Assembly: GCA_002471275.1 (NCBI GenBank)
Contig: DKPQ01000007.1
Span: forward strand, 4,584-68,583
Source: Flammeovirgaceae bacterium UBA7330
Lineage (GTDB): Bacteria; Bacteroidota; Bacteroidia; Cytophagales; Cyclobacteriaceae
DNA: 64,000 nucleotides
Direction: 5' to 3'
Shown: piece by piece, positions 43,473 through 52,844 of the stretch
Layout: each line of letters opens with the position of its first letter
Numbering within the stretch: position 1 is the stretch's first letter
Notes under the pieces: model-generated
Database searches by the model: none
What the model saw: the letters and a program-made list of their open reading frames with translations, nothing else
Told to the model about the DNA's origin: nothing
Made by a program: the position numbers and the translations under genes

Positions 43473-44663
43473 ATGATCCTTGGGAGTGAAAAGAAGGAGG
43501 CCGTACTACAGGAACTGGCACGATTGATCGATGCACACAGAGCGGAGATCATTGCTGCCAACAAAAAGGATATGGATGAGGCAAAGGACCTGGATCCTAC
43601 CCTGATAGACCGTCTCCTTGTAGATGACAAAAAAGTCGATGGAATGATTGCTGCTGTCAAAGAAGTGATGGCCATCGAAGACCCCCAGGGAAAGGTTTTG
43701 GATAGCTATCAACATCCCAATGGGATGAAAGTGGAGAATAAGGTGGTGCCTTTCGGCAAGATCCTGATCATCTATGAATCACGGCCTGATGTGACCATCG
43801 AGGCGGCGATCAGCGCTTTCAAAGCCGGCAATAAGATTTTGTTGAAAGGAGGCAAAGAGGCCAGAAATTCTAATCTCTATTTGACAACCCTTTGGCATCA
43901 GGCGCTGAAGTCGCAGGATATTCCTGAAGACTTTGTTACCTATCTGAATATCGATAGGGCAGAGACTCAAAAGATGCTACAGGAAAATACCCTGGACGTG
44001 GACCTCATCATCCCACGTGGGGGAGAGGGGCTGATCAATTATATCCGAAGCAATACATCCGTACCACTTATCGTGAGTGGAAGGGGCAACAACTTTATAT
44101 ACGTACATGAAAATGCTGATCTGGAGATGGCCCTCAACCTGATCCTGAATGGTAAAAGCCGATTGAGTGTGTGTAACGCCATCGACAAGGTGCTGTTCAA
44201 TGAAAATATTGAGGGGTTGAAAGACTGGTTGCCACATTTGATGCGTGCCAGCAGGAACATGGATCTGAAAGTCCTGACGGATGGCAAAATATTCGAAGAG
44301 CTTGAAGGGGCCAACCCGATTGAGGACAAGGAGATTTATTATGAGGAGTTTCTGTCACCCAGGATTCTCTTCTCAACCGTGAAAAACATTGATGAAGCCA
44401 TTCGGACGATCAATCAATATTCCGGCGGTCACTCTGGGGTGATCGTTTCTTCGGATACGGAATCGGCCGAGCAATTCCTCAACGAAGTGGATTGTGCGGC
44501 GGTATATCACAATGCCTCATCCCGCTTTACCGATGGTGGGCAGTTCGGGTTTGGCGCCGAAATCGCTATCAGCACGCAAAAATTACATTTCCGGGGCCCG
44601 GTAGGGTTGAGCCAGCTGGTGACGAATAAGTGGTTTGTGTATGGACAAGGGCAGGTGAGATGA
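43473..44663 (+). CDS. proA: Gamma-glutamyl phosphate reductase
   Basis: 396 residues. ESRPDVTIEAAISAFKAGNK and the catalytic Cys in GKSRLSVCNAIDKVLFNE are typical, as are SSRFTDGGQFGFGAEIAIST and the RGPVGL end. It reduces gamma-glutamyl phosphate to glutamate semialdehyde with NADPH, the second step of proline synthesis. Translation of proB is coupled (its ATG overlaps this stop). Many Bacteroidota have proB first, so the order here is reversed from the common one. Confidence 0.95.
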   Translation: MILGSEKKEAVLQELARLIDAHRAEIIAANKKDMDEAKDLDPTLIDRLLVDDKKVDGMIAAVKEVMAIEDPQGKVLDSYQHPNGMKVENKVVPFGKILIIYESRPDVTIEAAISAFKAGNKILLKGGKEARNSNLYLTTLWHQALKSQDIPEDFVTYLNIDRAETQKMLQENTLDVDLIIPRGGEGLINYIRSNTSVPLIVSGRGNNFIYVHENADLEMALNLILNGKSRLSVCNAIDKVLFNENIEGLKDWLPHLMRASRNMDLKVLTDGKIFEELEGANPIEDKEIYYEEFLSPRILFSTVKNIDEAIRTINQYSGGHSGVIVSSDTESAEQFLNEVDCAAVYHNASSRFTDGGQFGFGAEIAISTQKLHFRGPVGLSQLVTNKWFVYGQGQVR

Positions 44664-45424
44664 CAAAACCAAGATTAGTGGTAAAAGTAGGGACGTCCAC
44701 CCTTACTGCCGGAACGAACAGGATTTCCAGGGGAAAAATCGAAGACATTGCCCGTCAGTTCGTGGAGCTGCAGGCTGAATACGACATCATTTTGGTGTCT
44801 TCCGGAGCTATTGCTACGGCCAGGCAGTTTGTAGACATCAATGGCTGGTCCAATGTGGTGCATTCCAAGCAGGCCATGTCGGCCATCGGGCAGCCTAAGC
44901 TCATGCAGATCTACAGTGAGGTCTTCAGTGATTTCGGGTTGCGGGTGGCACAATGTCTGATGACGTACCGTGACTTTGAGAATGAGGAATCCAGGATCAA
45001 CACCCGTAACACCATCCGGGAGCTGCTGGCACACAATTACATTCCCATCATCAATGAGAACGATACTGTAGCTGTTGAGGAGGTTGTCCTGGGAGACAAT
45101 GACAAGCTCTCTGCATTGGTAGCCACACTGATCGATGCCGACCGGCTGATCATCGCCTCGGACATCGACGGCCTGTTTACCAGCAATCCTAACCTGGGTG
45201 AGGGAGCAGAGTTCATCGCTGAGGTCACTGACCTGGATGTGGTGAAAAACTACGTGCAGGAGCGCGACAATGGCCTGGGCACCGGAGGGATGACCTCCAA
45301 GATCAGCGCGGTGAAGATCTGCTTTGAGAATGGTATCAAGGTCTATCTGGTCAATGGGGGTATACAATTCTTCATTACCAAGAGTCTCCGCGAAGAGATC
45401 CGCTTCACGAAGTTTTTGCCGTAA
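44660..45424 (+). CDS. proB: Glutamate 5-kinase, short form without PUA domain
   Basis: 254 residues from ATG 44660, which overlaps the proA stop (ATGA). The amino-acid kinase fold shows KVGTSTLTAG at the start, VSSGAIATARQF (about 55), NENDTVAVEEVVLGDNDKLSALVA (about 130-155) and GTGGMTSKISAVKIC. Escherichia coli ProB carries an extra C-terminal PUA domain of about 110 residues; this one ends right after the kinase. It phosphorylates glutamate with ATP and is normally feedback-inhibited by proline. Confidence 0.95.
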   Translation: MTKPRLVVKVGTSTLTAGTNRISRGKIEDIARQFVELQAEYDIILVSSGAIATARQFVDINGWSNVVHSKQAMSAIGQPKLMQIYSEVFSDFGLRVAQCLMTYRDFENEESRINTRNTIRELLAHNYIPIINENDTVAVEEVVLGDNDKLSALVATLIDADRLIIASDIDGLFTSNPNLGEGAEFIAEVTDLDVVKNYVQERDNGLGTGGMTSKISAVKICFENGIKVYLVNGGIQFFITKSLREEIRFTKFLP

Positions 45425-45640
45425 ATTGGCCTGATGGGGTTTAATTCGATATTCATTTCCTTAATACCCTGCCCGTGACGCGATAACTATTTCTGTTGGC
45501 TGTGTTTCACACCACTTTCTCTGGGCGCCACCAAACTATCACATACTTATCTAAATATCAAAAACAGGACGCCCCTACAGGGCTTCCTTTGAATCATGTA
45601 CCCGCGGCGTCCACGCCGACGAACTATCTACTCCTACTCC

Positions 45641-45663
45641 GTGGTCTGTGACACACAGACCAC
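45641..45663. repeat. REP-like perfect hairpin
   Basis: GTGGTCTGTG (45641-45650) and CACAGACCAC (45654-45663) with an ACA loop, between proB and the next gene. No T-tract follows. The rest of the 268-base gap (45425-45692) shows no gene. Confidence 0.75.
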
Positions 45664-45692
45664 TCCTTTGGGACCAACTTGATACATAATTA

Positions 45693-45926
45693 TCACTCAC
45701 TAAAATGCTTCCATAGCATCTTCCATTCTTCTTCGAGGGTACCATTGAAGAAATCCTTACCAGCACGGTTGTACCAGTAGCCCGCGTTGAACTTATCACC
45801 TTCTTTTCTATGCAGATAGGCGTGTATCCAGGCAGCATCAGCCGTTGAAAGATCCTGCACGAGTTCATGTGCCCTGTCCCAATTTCCGTTTTTATCTGCT
45901 TCTAATGCCTGTAGGTATGAATTCAT
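45693..45926 (-). CDS. Small conserved hypothetical protein
   Basis: 77 residues from ATG 45926 (MNSYLQALEADKNGNWDRAH); an upstream ATG at 45983 would add 19 unlikely residues. The pattern NWDRAHELVQDLSTADAAWI, HAYLHRKEGD and NAGYWYNRAGKDFF is that of a widespread family of about 80 residues, of unknown function. It is helical and cytoplasmic, perhaps TPR-like. It runs convergent to proB. Confidence 0.75.
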   Translation of the reverse strand: MNSYLQALEADKNGNWDRAHELVQDLSTADAAWIHAYLHRKEGDKFNAGYWYNRAGKDFFNGTLEEEWKMLWKHFSE

Positions 45927-46104
45927 GAGTCTGTAAATATTTGTTTGGCCATAATCGATAAAATGGAATGAATTATGGCACACTCTTTGCTTTTCAAAGG
46001 TAACAGCTATTTAGAACTTTGATCTTTTCAACCGATTATAAGTATTTGATAAAGGCAACAAGCGGGGAATTATTTCGTTATTTTGCCGGAAGACAGGTGA
46101 AAGT

Positions 46105-46266
46105 ATGAAAAATATCCTTTTGTTGTGTTTTATCTTCCTCGGCGCATGTGTCCTCTCATCGTGCGCCACGCCTCTGTGCGCTACTTACAAGAATTCCACT
46201 AAGAAGGTTCCCAACCTTTCTAAGCCCAAGAACGACTACCAGACCAAGACATTCAGTGCTTTTTAG
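46105..46266 (+). CDS. Micro-lipoprotein, hypothetical
   Basis: 53 residues. A full lipoprotein signal (MKNILLLCFIFLGACVLSSC, lipid Cys at 20, with an alternative at 15) is followed by 33 residues rich in Lys, Asn and Thr (ATYKNSTKKVPNLSKPKND). A TATTTTG stretch at 46079-46085 could be part of a promoter. Small lipoproteins like this are common in Bacteroidota; the role is unknown. Confidence 0.55.
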   Translation: MKNILLLCFIFLGACVLSSCATPLCATYKNSTKKVPNLSKPKNDYQTKTFSAF

Positions 46267-46391
46267 TTTATCATTTTATCATTTTTAAGGTACTTCGATT
46301 GGTCAATAATTAATGTTTTTCCCAACCTGAGAAGACACTTTTGGTCGTACTTGCAGGGAACTTAAATCCGGATAAAAGTCTTTTATTTTCT

Positions 46392-47018
46392 ATGCAAACG
46401 TCAATCAAAAACCATTGGGAAAAAGTCTATGAAACCAAACAGCCCAACGAGGTAAGTTGGACGCAGGAAGTCCCAAAAACTTCTCTAGATTTGATTCATA
46501 GTTTTAATCTACCGAAGACAGCCAAAATCATTGATGTAGGTGGTGGTGATAGTAAATTGGTAGATTTTCTACTAGATGAGGGTTTTGAGGATGTTACTGT
46601 CTTGGATATTTCGGGGAACGCCCTGGATAGGGCAAAAGCGCGATTAGGTCAAAGAGCTAGTAAAGTTTCATGGATTGAAAGTGATGTTACTGAATTCAAG
46701 ACAAATAAAACTTATGATGTATGGCACGATCGTGCCACCTTTCATTTTCTGACCAGTGCTGATCAAATCACCCAATACTTCAAAATTGTGAAGAAGGTAG
46801 TGGGTGGTTATCTGGCCATAGGGACTTTCTCTGAGGATGGACCAACCAAATGCAGTGGTCTTGAGATCAAACAATATTCTGAATCCAAATTATATCATCA
46901 GTTTGCTCAAGGATTTGAAAAAATCCAGTGTCACACTGAGAATCATATTACTCCATTCAAAACCACCCAGAATTTCTTGTTCTGTAGCTTTAGAAAAATC
47001 GGTAATAGATCTATCTAA
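46392..47018 (+). CDS. Class I SAM-dependent methyltransferase
   Basis: 208 residues from ATG 46392 (MQTSIKNHWEKVYETKQPN). The SAM-binding strand is KIIDVGGGDSKLVDFLLDEG (about 46-65), then VTVLDISGNALDRAKARL with the acidic residue after strand 2, and KTYDVWHDRATFHFLT. The HWE-VY--K start and the DRATFHFL motif are those of a subfamily often called tellurite- or thiopurine-methyltransferase-like. Substrate unknown. Cytoplasmic. Confidence 0.85.
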   Translation: MQTSIKNHWEKVYETKQPNEVSWTQEVPKTSLDLIHSFNLPKTAKIIDVGGGDSKLVDFLLDEGFEDVTVLDISGNALDRAKARLGQRASKVSWIESDVTEFKTNKTYDVWHDRATFHFLTSADQITQYFKIVKKVVGGYLAIGTFSEDGPTKCSGLEIKQYSESKLYHQFAQGFEKIQCHTENHITPFKTTQNFLFCSFRKIGNRSI

Positions 47019-47038
47019 TTCGGTAGACCTGGTCAGTA

Positions 47039-47947
47039 TTAGACCTCTCCAATCATTTTTTTTCTCATCTCCTGATCAGGGAGTTTTCCGAGACCTGCTC
47101 CCATGTTGTCGATCATGTGTTTGGCATTGTCTGTGCCGGGGATCACGCAGGTGACAGCCGGGTGACTCAGGATGAACTTTAAAAAGAACTGTCCCCAGCT
47201 GTTGCAATCAAATTCTTTGGCATAATCCGGGAGCTCCTTACCTCGGACCGACCGGAATAACGAACCCCCTTCATACGGCTGATTGATGATCACTGCAACG
47301 CCTTTATCCTGAGCCAGAGGCAGGATGCGCTCTTCCACCTTCCGGCTGACAATAGAATAGTTGATCTGAAGAAAATCCAGCTTTTCGGTTTTCAGGATCT
47401 GCTCGATATTGCTGTAGCTGCTCTCTGTGTAATGTGTGATGCCCAGGTAGCGGATCTTGCCGTCTGCTTTCCAGCTCCGTAGGGTGGCCAGGTGTGTTTG
47501 CCAGTCCACCAGGTTATGGATCTGCATGAGGTCGATGGTCTTGCGCCTGAGCAGGCTGAAGGAGCGGTTCATCTGGTCGATGCCGGACTGTCTGCCATTC
47601 GTCCACACCTTGGTGGCGACGAACAGCTTCTCATTGATGCCCAGCTCGGTGGACAAGTCCCCGACCACGCCTTCCGAACGGCCATACATCGGTGAGCTGT
47701 CGATGACGGATCCGCCTTTCTCCAGTAGTGTCAAGAGCACCTCTTTTAAGGGAGCCCGCTCGGCAGGTGCGGCGCCCACATCAAACGTTTGCCAGGTGCC
47801 CACACCCACGATGGGGAGCATTTCTCCGGAGGAAGGGATCTTTCTTTTCATTACCGATGCCTGTGCTGCGACCAGGCTGGGGAGTGGAGTGAGCCATGGG
47901 CTGGCCCCCATCGCTGCCAGGTAGCCCAGGGATTTCCGTCGTTGCAT
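47039..47947 (-). CDS. Aldo/keto reductase with Tat-like signal
   Basis: 302 residues. MQRRKSLGYLAAMGASPWLT looks like a twin-arginine signal, so export is possible. The AKR barrel shows GVGTWQTF, SSPMYGRSEGVVGD (catalytic Tyr), ATKVWTNG (Lys), LMQIHNLVDW (His) and ...CVIPGTDNAKHMIDN for NADPH binding. All four catalytic residues are kept. It reduces an aldehyde or ketone; the compound is unknown. Divergent from an AraC-family regulator with 112 bases between, so the regulator may control it. Confidence 0.85.
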   Translation of the reverse strand: MQRRKSLGYLAAMGASPWLTPLPSLVAAQASVMKRKIPSSGEMLPIVGVGTWQTFDVGAAPAERAPLKEVLLTLLEKGGSVIDSSPMYGRSEGVVGDLSTELGINEKLFVATKVWTNGRQSGIDQMNRSFSLLRRKTIDLMQIHNLVDWQTHLATLRSWKADGKIRYLGITHYTESSYSNIEQILKTEKLDFLQINYSIVSRKVEERILPLAQDKGVAVIINQPYEGGSLFRSVRGKELPDYAKEFDCNSWGQFFLKFILSHPAVTCVIPGTDNAKHMIDNMGAGLGKLPDQEMRKKMIGEV

Positions 47948-48059
47948 TCAATAAAGATAATCAACATATTCCTCTATCTTCTTAATAAGCTTCTATCATG
48001 TCACATTTCAATCAACATTTTCAATCAAATCAGTACATTTGATATTATAGTCATGGGTC

Positions 48060-48929
48060 ATGAGCATCAAAAGTATCCCTGTCCGGAAAATCACGACTGA
48101 GCCCAAACAACAGGAAGTTGCCGGGAGTCCTGATTTTAGCATCCGAGATATGGGACAGTTGCTGAATGGGAGAGACCTGCAGCAGGACCTGCACAGGCAT
48201 GACTTTTTTTTGATCATGGCGCTTGAAAAGGGAAATGGCAGCCATGACATCGATTTCAACCATCATGAGTTATGTGATCGATGTGTTTTCTTTATGCGGC
48301 CTGGCCAGGTCCATAGGCTCGAATTGCATGAAGGAAGCAGCGGGTTCCTGATGCAATTCAAGTCGGATTTCTATCCTCATGACAGGCTTTCAGGGGAACT
48401 TCTTAGATCACTAAGCCGACAGACCCTTTGCCAGCTTGAGGCAGAACCGTTTCGCAGACTCATGACAACACTGAAAATTGTACACCAAGAATATCGGGAG
48501 CGAATGGAAAGGTTCACCGATGTGATTAGGGCAAATCTGAATATTTTTTTTATCGAGCTGCTGCGAAACAAATCGCGCACGGACTCCGACGAGGGACATA
48601 GCCCATATCACATGGATCGTCTTGAAGAGTTTTTAGCCCTTGTAGAGTCCCATTTGATAAATCACAAAGATGTGGCGTTTTATGCCGACCAGCTTCATCT
48701 TTCATCTTTCCAGCTCAACGCTATCACGAAAAGGCTCCTGGATAAGACCAGCTCCGAGATCATTGACGAGCACGTGATCCTGGAGGGCAAGCGATATTTA
48801 CTGGCCACTACGGACCAGGTCAATCAGATTGCCTATAAGCTTGGCTTTGAGGATCCTTCCTACTTTATCAGGTTTTTTAAGAAGCACACAGGGTATTCTC
48901 CGGAAGCGTTTCGTCGGAATTTCAAATAA
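48060..48929 (+). CDS. AraC-family transcriptional regulator
   Basis: 289 residues. The N-terminal half is a cupin-like sensor (LLNGRDLQQDLHRHDFFLIM and CVFFMRPGQVHRLELHEGSS). The C-terminal part, about 185-289, is a double helix-turn-helix of the AraC type: FYADQLHLSSFQLNAITKRL and QIAYKLGFEDPSYFIRFFKK, ending HTGYSPEAFRRN. It binds promoter DNA as a regulator of carbon or stress genes. The adjacent divergent AKR gene and the membrane-protein genes downstream are likely targets. Confidence 0.9.
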   Translation: MSIKSIPVRKITTEPKQQEVAGSPDFSIRDMGQLLNGRDLQQDLHRHDFFLIMALEKGNGSHDIDFNHHELCDRCVFFMRPGQVHRLELHEGSSGFLMQFKSDFYPHDRLSGELLRSLSRQTLCQLEAEPFRRLMTTLKIVHQEYRERMERFTDVIRANLNIFFIELLRNKSRTDSDEGHSPYHMDRLEEFLALVESHLINHKDVAFYADQLHLSSFQLNAITKRLLDKTSSEIIDEHVILEGKRYLLATTDQVNQIAYKLGFEDPSYFIRFFKKHTGYSPEAFRRNFK

Positions 48930-49019
48930 GTCCCATTCAACTTCATTTTTGTCCTATCAGGGGGATGCCGCTGGAAAATAGCTTTGTCGATAACTATTTA
49001 TAAATCAAATATTATCGAT

Positions 49020-49244
49020 ATGAAAACGAAAATGAGGCTTATCGCTTCCCTTAAAATATGGGTAGTTATCTACCCGTCAATCACATTCTTTCTCTACTTG
49101 TTCGGTGAAGCCATGGCCACTATACCATTGTATCAAAGGACATTTATACTCACGATCTCCCTGGTTCCCTGGATCGTATTCCTGGGTGTCCCATTTGTAG
49201 ATCTGATACTTGACAAGATCCGTCCTGACGTAGGTAAAAAATGA
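49020..49244 (+). CDS. Small membrane protein, hypothetical
   Basis: 74 residues from ATG 49020 (MKTKMRLIASLKIWVVIYPS). Two membrane segments are seen (about 8-27 and 42-62), with a basic end (DKIRPDVGKK). It resembles small two-pass proteins found next to AraC-family regulators in Bacteroidota. The gene lies 90 bases after the regulator on the same strand. Confidence 0.6.
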   Translation: MKTKMRLIASLKIWVVIYPSITFFLYLFGEAMATIPLYQRTFILTISLVPWIVFLGVPFVDLILDKIRPDVGKK

Positions 49245-49295
49245 AGTCAGGTGCGTTAAATGCAAAAAGTTGGCCACAAGCCAGCACCAATTTGT

Positions 49296-49335
49296 AGGAC
49301 AAAGCAGAGTTGCAGAGCAGCTTTTGCTTTGTCCT
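49296..49335 (+). terminator. Hairpin, possible terminator
   Basis: AGGACAAAGCA (49296-49306) and TGCTTTGTCCT (49325-49335) are perfectly complementary. Only a weak T-rich tail follows, so termination is uncertain. Confidence 0.45.
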
Positions 49336-49384
49336 CTCAATCACAACCTTACCTCAACCAATAGCATAATAAACCTTTAACAAT

Positions 49385-50065
49385 ATGAATCCCATTAGAA
49401 AAACTTCGCTGATATTCGGACTGTTCTTCGCCGGTACATTTATCTTTTCCATTCCAGCTCTATTTTTTTATGATCCATTGTTCAATAGCAAAGAATATCT
49501 GCTGTTGGGTGGTTTTGACACACGTATTTCGATAGGCGCACTATTTGAGATATTTACAGCGATATGCAACATTGCCACAGCCATTGTTATTTTTCCATTA
49601 TTCAGAAAGATCAGTGAGACAGCTTCGCTGGGTTATGTGGCAACGCGAACTGTAGAGTCATTGCTCATTCTTTCAGGAGTGGTCAGCCTCATGGCAATTA
49701 TGTCGATTCGCACTGAATACATACCAGGATCAGACGCTCAAGGCCTCTTGATGGCTAAGCAGGTATTGATGGCTTTCCATGACTGGACCTTTATGCTCGG
49801 ACCACAGTTTTGTTCTGGCATAGGGAGCGGGATGTTGCTCGGCTACCTGATGTATCGCTCCGGTGCAATGCCTGCTCGTTTAGCATTGATTGGACTTATA
49901 GGAGGACCACTGGCATTTATCGGAGGTATCCTGGTGCTCTTCGATGTCCTACAGCCGATGAGTCCTGGACTCTTCGCTATCACCGCGTTGGAAATAATAT
50001 GGGAGTTATCGATCATTGTATACACACTTTCCGTAGGTTTCAGACCTGAGGCGAAGCTCGGGTAA
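49385..50065 (+). CDS. DUF4386 domain-containing membrane protein
   Basis: 226 residues with about six membrane segments. The family's sequence is recognisable: RKTSLIFGLFFAGTFIFSIP, EYLLLGGFDTRISIGALFEI, VATRTVESLLILSGVVSL, then GSGMLLGYLMYRSGAMPARL and LGLIGGPL-type ALIGLIGGPLAFIGGILVLF. DUF4386 proteins are integral membrane proteins of unknown function, often near AraC-type regulators. Same strand as the AraC regulator and the small membrane protein. Confidence 0.9.
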   Translation: MNPIRKTSLIFGLFFAGTFIFSIPALFFYDPLFNSKEYLLLGGFDTRISIGALFEIFTAICNIATAIVIFPLFRKISETASLGYVATRTVESLLILSGVVSLMAIMSIRTEYIPGSDAQGLLMAKQVLMAFHDWTFMLGPQFCSGIGSGMLLGYLMYRSGAMPARLALIGLIGGPLAFIGGILVLFDVLQPMSPGLFAITALEIIWELSIIVYTLSVGFRPEAKLG

Positions 50066-50149
50066 GCATAATCGATTTAATTGCTAAATCATTACGTTTT
50101 AGATAATATTGGTGTATAATGGTTTGTATAGATCTGTGAAGTTAAAAAT

Positions 50150-50578
50150 ATGAGCAAATATATAGATGCCACTGAGGATAAGGGAAAGGTCTTTTATCAA
50201 CAATTTCATGACAAAGGGAAGGTTGTTATGCTTAACCTGCTAAGGTTTAGGAGCGTAGCCGATTACACAAATGCAAGTAATCTGCAGCCGGCAAATGAAA
50301 TCAGTGGAAAGGAAGCTTATGATCGCTACCTGGAGAGTACCTTGCCTCACTTATCAAAGGCTGGGTCAAAGGTCTTGTTTTATGGTAGCTGCAATAAATT
50401 TCTTATCGGACCCACCACAGACCATTGGGATGCGATGCTTCTGGTGGAGCATCAATCTGTGCAGAAGTTCATTGAATTCTCTCGGAATGAGAACTATTTA
50501 AAAGGTGCTGGTCACAGGACAGCTGCTCTGGAGGATTCGCGGCTCTTGCCGATTACCGAGAAATTGATAGCGGGATAA
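50150..50578 (+). CDS. DUF1330 domain-containing protein
   Basis: 142 residues. GKVVMLNLLRFRSVADYTNA, EAYDRYLESTLPHLSKAGSK and HWDAMLLVEHQSVQKFIEFS are typical of DUF1330 (dimeric alpha-beta barrel fold). Its Y-x-G-type GRLL near the end (AALEDSRLLP) is kept. The function of this family is unknown; it is thought to bind or modify small molecules. Cytoplasmic. Confidence 0.9.
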   Translation: MSKYIDATEDKGKVFYQQFHDKGKVVMLNLLRFRSVADYTNASNLQPANEISGKEAYDRYLESTLPHLSKAGSKVLFYGSCNKFLIGPTTDHWDAMLLVEHQSVQKFIEFSRNENYLKGAGHRTAALEDSRLLPITEKLIAG

Positions 50579-50765
50579 ACATCGCAACCTGATGTTTCTT
50601 AATAAAACTCAACAAAACTGAACCTAAAAATCAAATCACTTTTTCTTCTTTACAAACTTCGTTTTAGTGTCCTGCCTGTGTTCAATAATAGGTGGTCATG
50701 AGGATGAGAGGGGTATCCAGAAAATATGTAGATTTAGGGTATCGCCAACAGCTGAGCTAAAAAAA

Positions 50766-51971
50766 ATGAATAGAATCTTAACAATGACCATGATAGCTAT
50801 CCTTGCAGGTTGCACGCAAACTGCTGATCATAACGGCCAAGCTGGTCAGGCAAGTGAAAGTTTGAACGCTGTGAAGGAGCGTTTTGCCAGGATGGAAGCG
50901 GATGCTTTAAAGGAGCCATATCATGGAATTTTCACTACTAATGATACCCTGGAAAATCTGTATTCTATTAAGGCAACCAATGTTACAACAGCACCTATTA
51001 TCGAAGCAGCCAATAATTTCCTGGCCGCTTTAAGTACAGATCAACGACAGCGCACGACTTTTGAAATCACAGACCAGGAGTGGAGAAAATGGAGTAATGT
51101 TGACAATGGCATTTATGATCGTCAGGGTGTAAGCCTGAAAGAGATGGATGAAGAGCAGAAAAAACTGGCTTTTGACTTAATGCGATCATCTCTCAGTGCT
51201 AAAGGTTTGCAACTCAGTAAGGACATTATGAAGACCGACCAGACGCTGAGGGAGCTAAATGATAATTCTGCCGATTATGACGAGGAATTATACTTCTTTA
51301 CGCTGATGGGAACCCCCTCAGATACTGCCCCCTGGGGATGGCAAATAGATGGACATCACCTGGTGATCAACTATTTCGTTTTAGGTGATCAGGTAGTCAT
51401 GTCTCCTGTATTCATGGGAGGAGAGCCTATTTTTACCACATCCGGAAAATACAAGGGGAATACCTTGTTTCAGGATGAACAGAACATGGGTTTGGCCTTT
51501 ATGCAATCGCTGTCCGATACACAGCAGGTAGATGCTACCATTACCAGGGTCAAAACAGGAAACAACAACGTTTCTGAAGCCAATAAAGACAATCTGACAC
51601 TTGATTTTCAGGGTATTCAGGCTTCCTCATTATCAGCATCTCAACGAGCAGAGTTGCTGGAACTGATCAATCAATACATCAGCAATATGAGGGAGGGACA
51701 CAAACAGGTGAAGATGGAAGAGGTGATTCGGCATATTGACAATACATGGTTTTCCTGGGTAGGGGAGACAAAGCCGGATGCTGTTTTCTACTACCGCATC
51801 CATAGCCCTGTAGTGCTCATTGAGTTTGACCATCAGCGTGTGGTAGGTGTTCCAAATACCGATGATGGCAAACCATCCAGAAACCATATCCATACGGTGG
51901 TTAGAACACCCAATGGTAATGATTATGGAAAAGATCTTTTAAGACAACATTTGGCGAATCATCAACATTGA
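50766..51971 (+). CDS. DUF3500 domain-containing lipoprotein
   Basis: 401 residues from ATG 50766, which starts a lipoprotein signal (RILTMTMIAILAGCTQT, lipid Cys at 16); the earlier start at 50667 would bury it. The DUF3500 domain covers most of the rest: QRQRTTFEITDQEWRKWSNV, PSDTAPWGWQIDGHHLVINY, FMGGEPIF, YYRIHSPVVLIEFDHQ and HIHTVVRTPNGNDYGKDLL. The WGW-DGHH and HxHxVxRTPxGxDYG motifs may hold catalytic His residues; the reaction is not known. Envelope location. Confidence 0.9.
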   Translation: MNRILTMTMIAILAGCTQTADHNGQAGQASESLNAVKERFARMEADALKEPYHGIFTTNDTLENLYSIKATNVTTAPIIEAANNFLAALSTDQRQRTTFEITDQEWRKWSNVDNGIYDRQGVSLKEMDEEQKKLAFDLMRSSLSAKGLQLSKDIMKTDQTLRELNDNSADYDEELYFFTLMGTPSDTAPWGWQIDGHHLVINYFVLGDQVVMSPVFMGGEPIFTTSGKYKGNTLFQDEQNMGLAFMQSLSDTQQVDATITRVKTGNNNVSEANKDNLTLDFQGIQASSLSASQRAELLELINQYISNMREGHKQVKMEEVIRHIDNTWFSWVGETKPDAVFYYRIHSPVVLIEFDHQRVVGVPNTDDGKPSRNHIHTVVRTPNGNDYGKDLLRQHLANHQH

Positions 51972-52109
51972 GTAGGACATTGCTCCGGAGTATTTGTGGC
52001 TTTAGCCTAACACCGGGAAATTGATAAAGAGAAGCTAATCTTAAGTAATAGTGTATTTAGTTATTTATTAAAGGGAAAGAGGAATAAAATATTTACTTAA
52101 CTTTATATC

Positions 52110-52346
52110 ATGGATGCAATTGATAAGAAAATACTGAATAATTATTTAGGGCTTCTGGAGAGGTTAAATCCAACAATGAAGTTGAAACTAATCGATCGAT
52201 TGAATGAATCCATTAAGTCTTATGTTTCTTCAAAATCAACAATGATGTCTGCATTTGGTGCCTGGGATTCTGACGAATCAGCTGAGGAAGTCATAAATAC
52301 CATTCGTAAAAGCAGGCATACCAACCGTCAGATAGAGGAGTTTTGA
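52110..52346 (+). CDS. Antitoxin of a VapBC-type pair
   Basis: 78 residues. The N-terminal half is helical (NNYLGLLERLNPTMKLKLID), and MSAFGAWDSDESAEEVINTI then RKSRHTNRQIEEF near the end is the known tail of this antitoxin group, which caps the PIN toxin. The end overlaps the toxin start by four bases (TTGA). No ribbon-helix-helix or AbrB domain is obvious, so DNA binding is uncertain. Confidence 0.85.
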   Translation: MDAIDKKILNNYLGLLERLNPTMKLKLIDRLNESIKSYVSSKSTMMSAFGAWDSDESAEEVINTIRKSRHTNRQIEEF

Positions 52347-52738
52347 AATTCCTTCTCGACACCAATATTTGCATTTATTACATGAAAGGGAGGTACGGTT
52401 TAAATGATAAATTTGAATCGATGCCTTCAGGCTCGCTATTCATTTCAGAAATAACACTCGCAGAGCTCAAATTTGGTGTGGCTAATAGCACAGCTCCTAA
52501 ACGAAATAATAAGGCGCTAGTTAACTTCTTGTCAGGTATCCAGATACTTCCGATTTTTGACGCGTTAGATGTTTTTGCAGTTGAAAAAGCTCGATTGAAG
52601 AAGGAAGGCACCCCAGTGGATGATTTTGACCTATTAATTGGTGCATCTGCAGTAGCAAACGGTTTAACCCTTGTTACCAACAATATCAAACATTTCGATC
52701 GTATCAAGGGAATTCAGATCGAAAACTGGACAAAATAA
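52343..52738 (+). CDS. vapC: VapC-type PIN-domain ribonuclease toxin
   Basis: 131 residues with a TTG start overlapping the antitoxin stop (TTGA), the best choice because the PIN domain starts at once: KFLLDTNICIYYMKG (Asp6), ISEITLAELKFGVANS (Glu41), VDDFDLLIGASAVANGL (Asp94/Asp96) and TLVTNNIKHFDRI (Asn/Asp). All active-site residues are present. VapC cleaves tRNA or rRNA until bound by its antitoxin. It differs from the COG1569-type toxin at 4710. Confidence 0.9.
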   Translation: MKFLLDTNICIYYMKGRYGLNDKFESMPSGSLFISEITLAELKFGVANSTAPKRNNKALVNFLSGIQILPIFDALDVFAVEKARLKKEGTPVDDFDLLIGASAVANGLTLVTNNIKHFDRIKGIQIENWTK

Positions 52739-52844
52739 TATCACTAACATAACTTTCTAAGATATTAATTCCTTATTTTTAACTGCATCAATCAGTTTTT
52801 CGGAATCTTTTAACTCGAAGACATTGAAAAGAACTTTGGTTAAA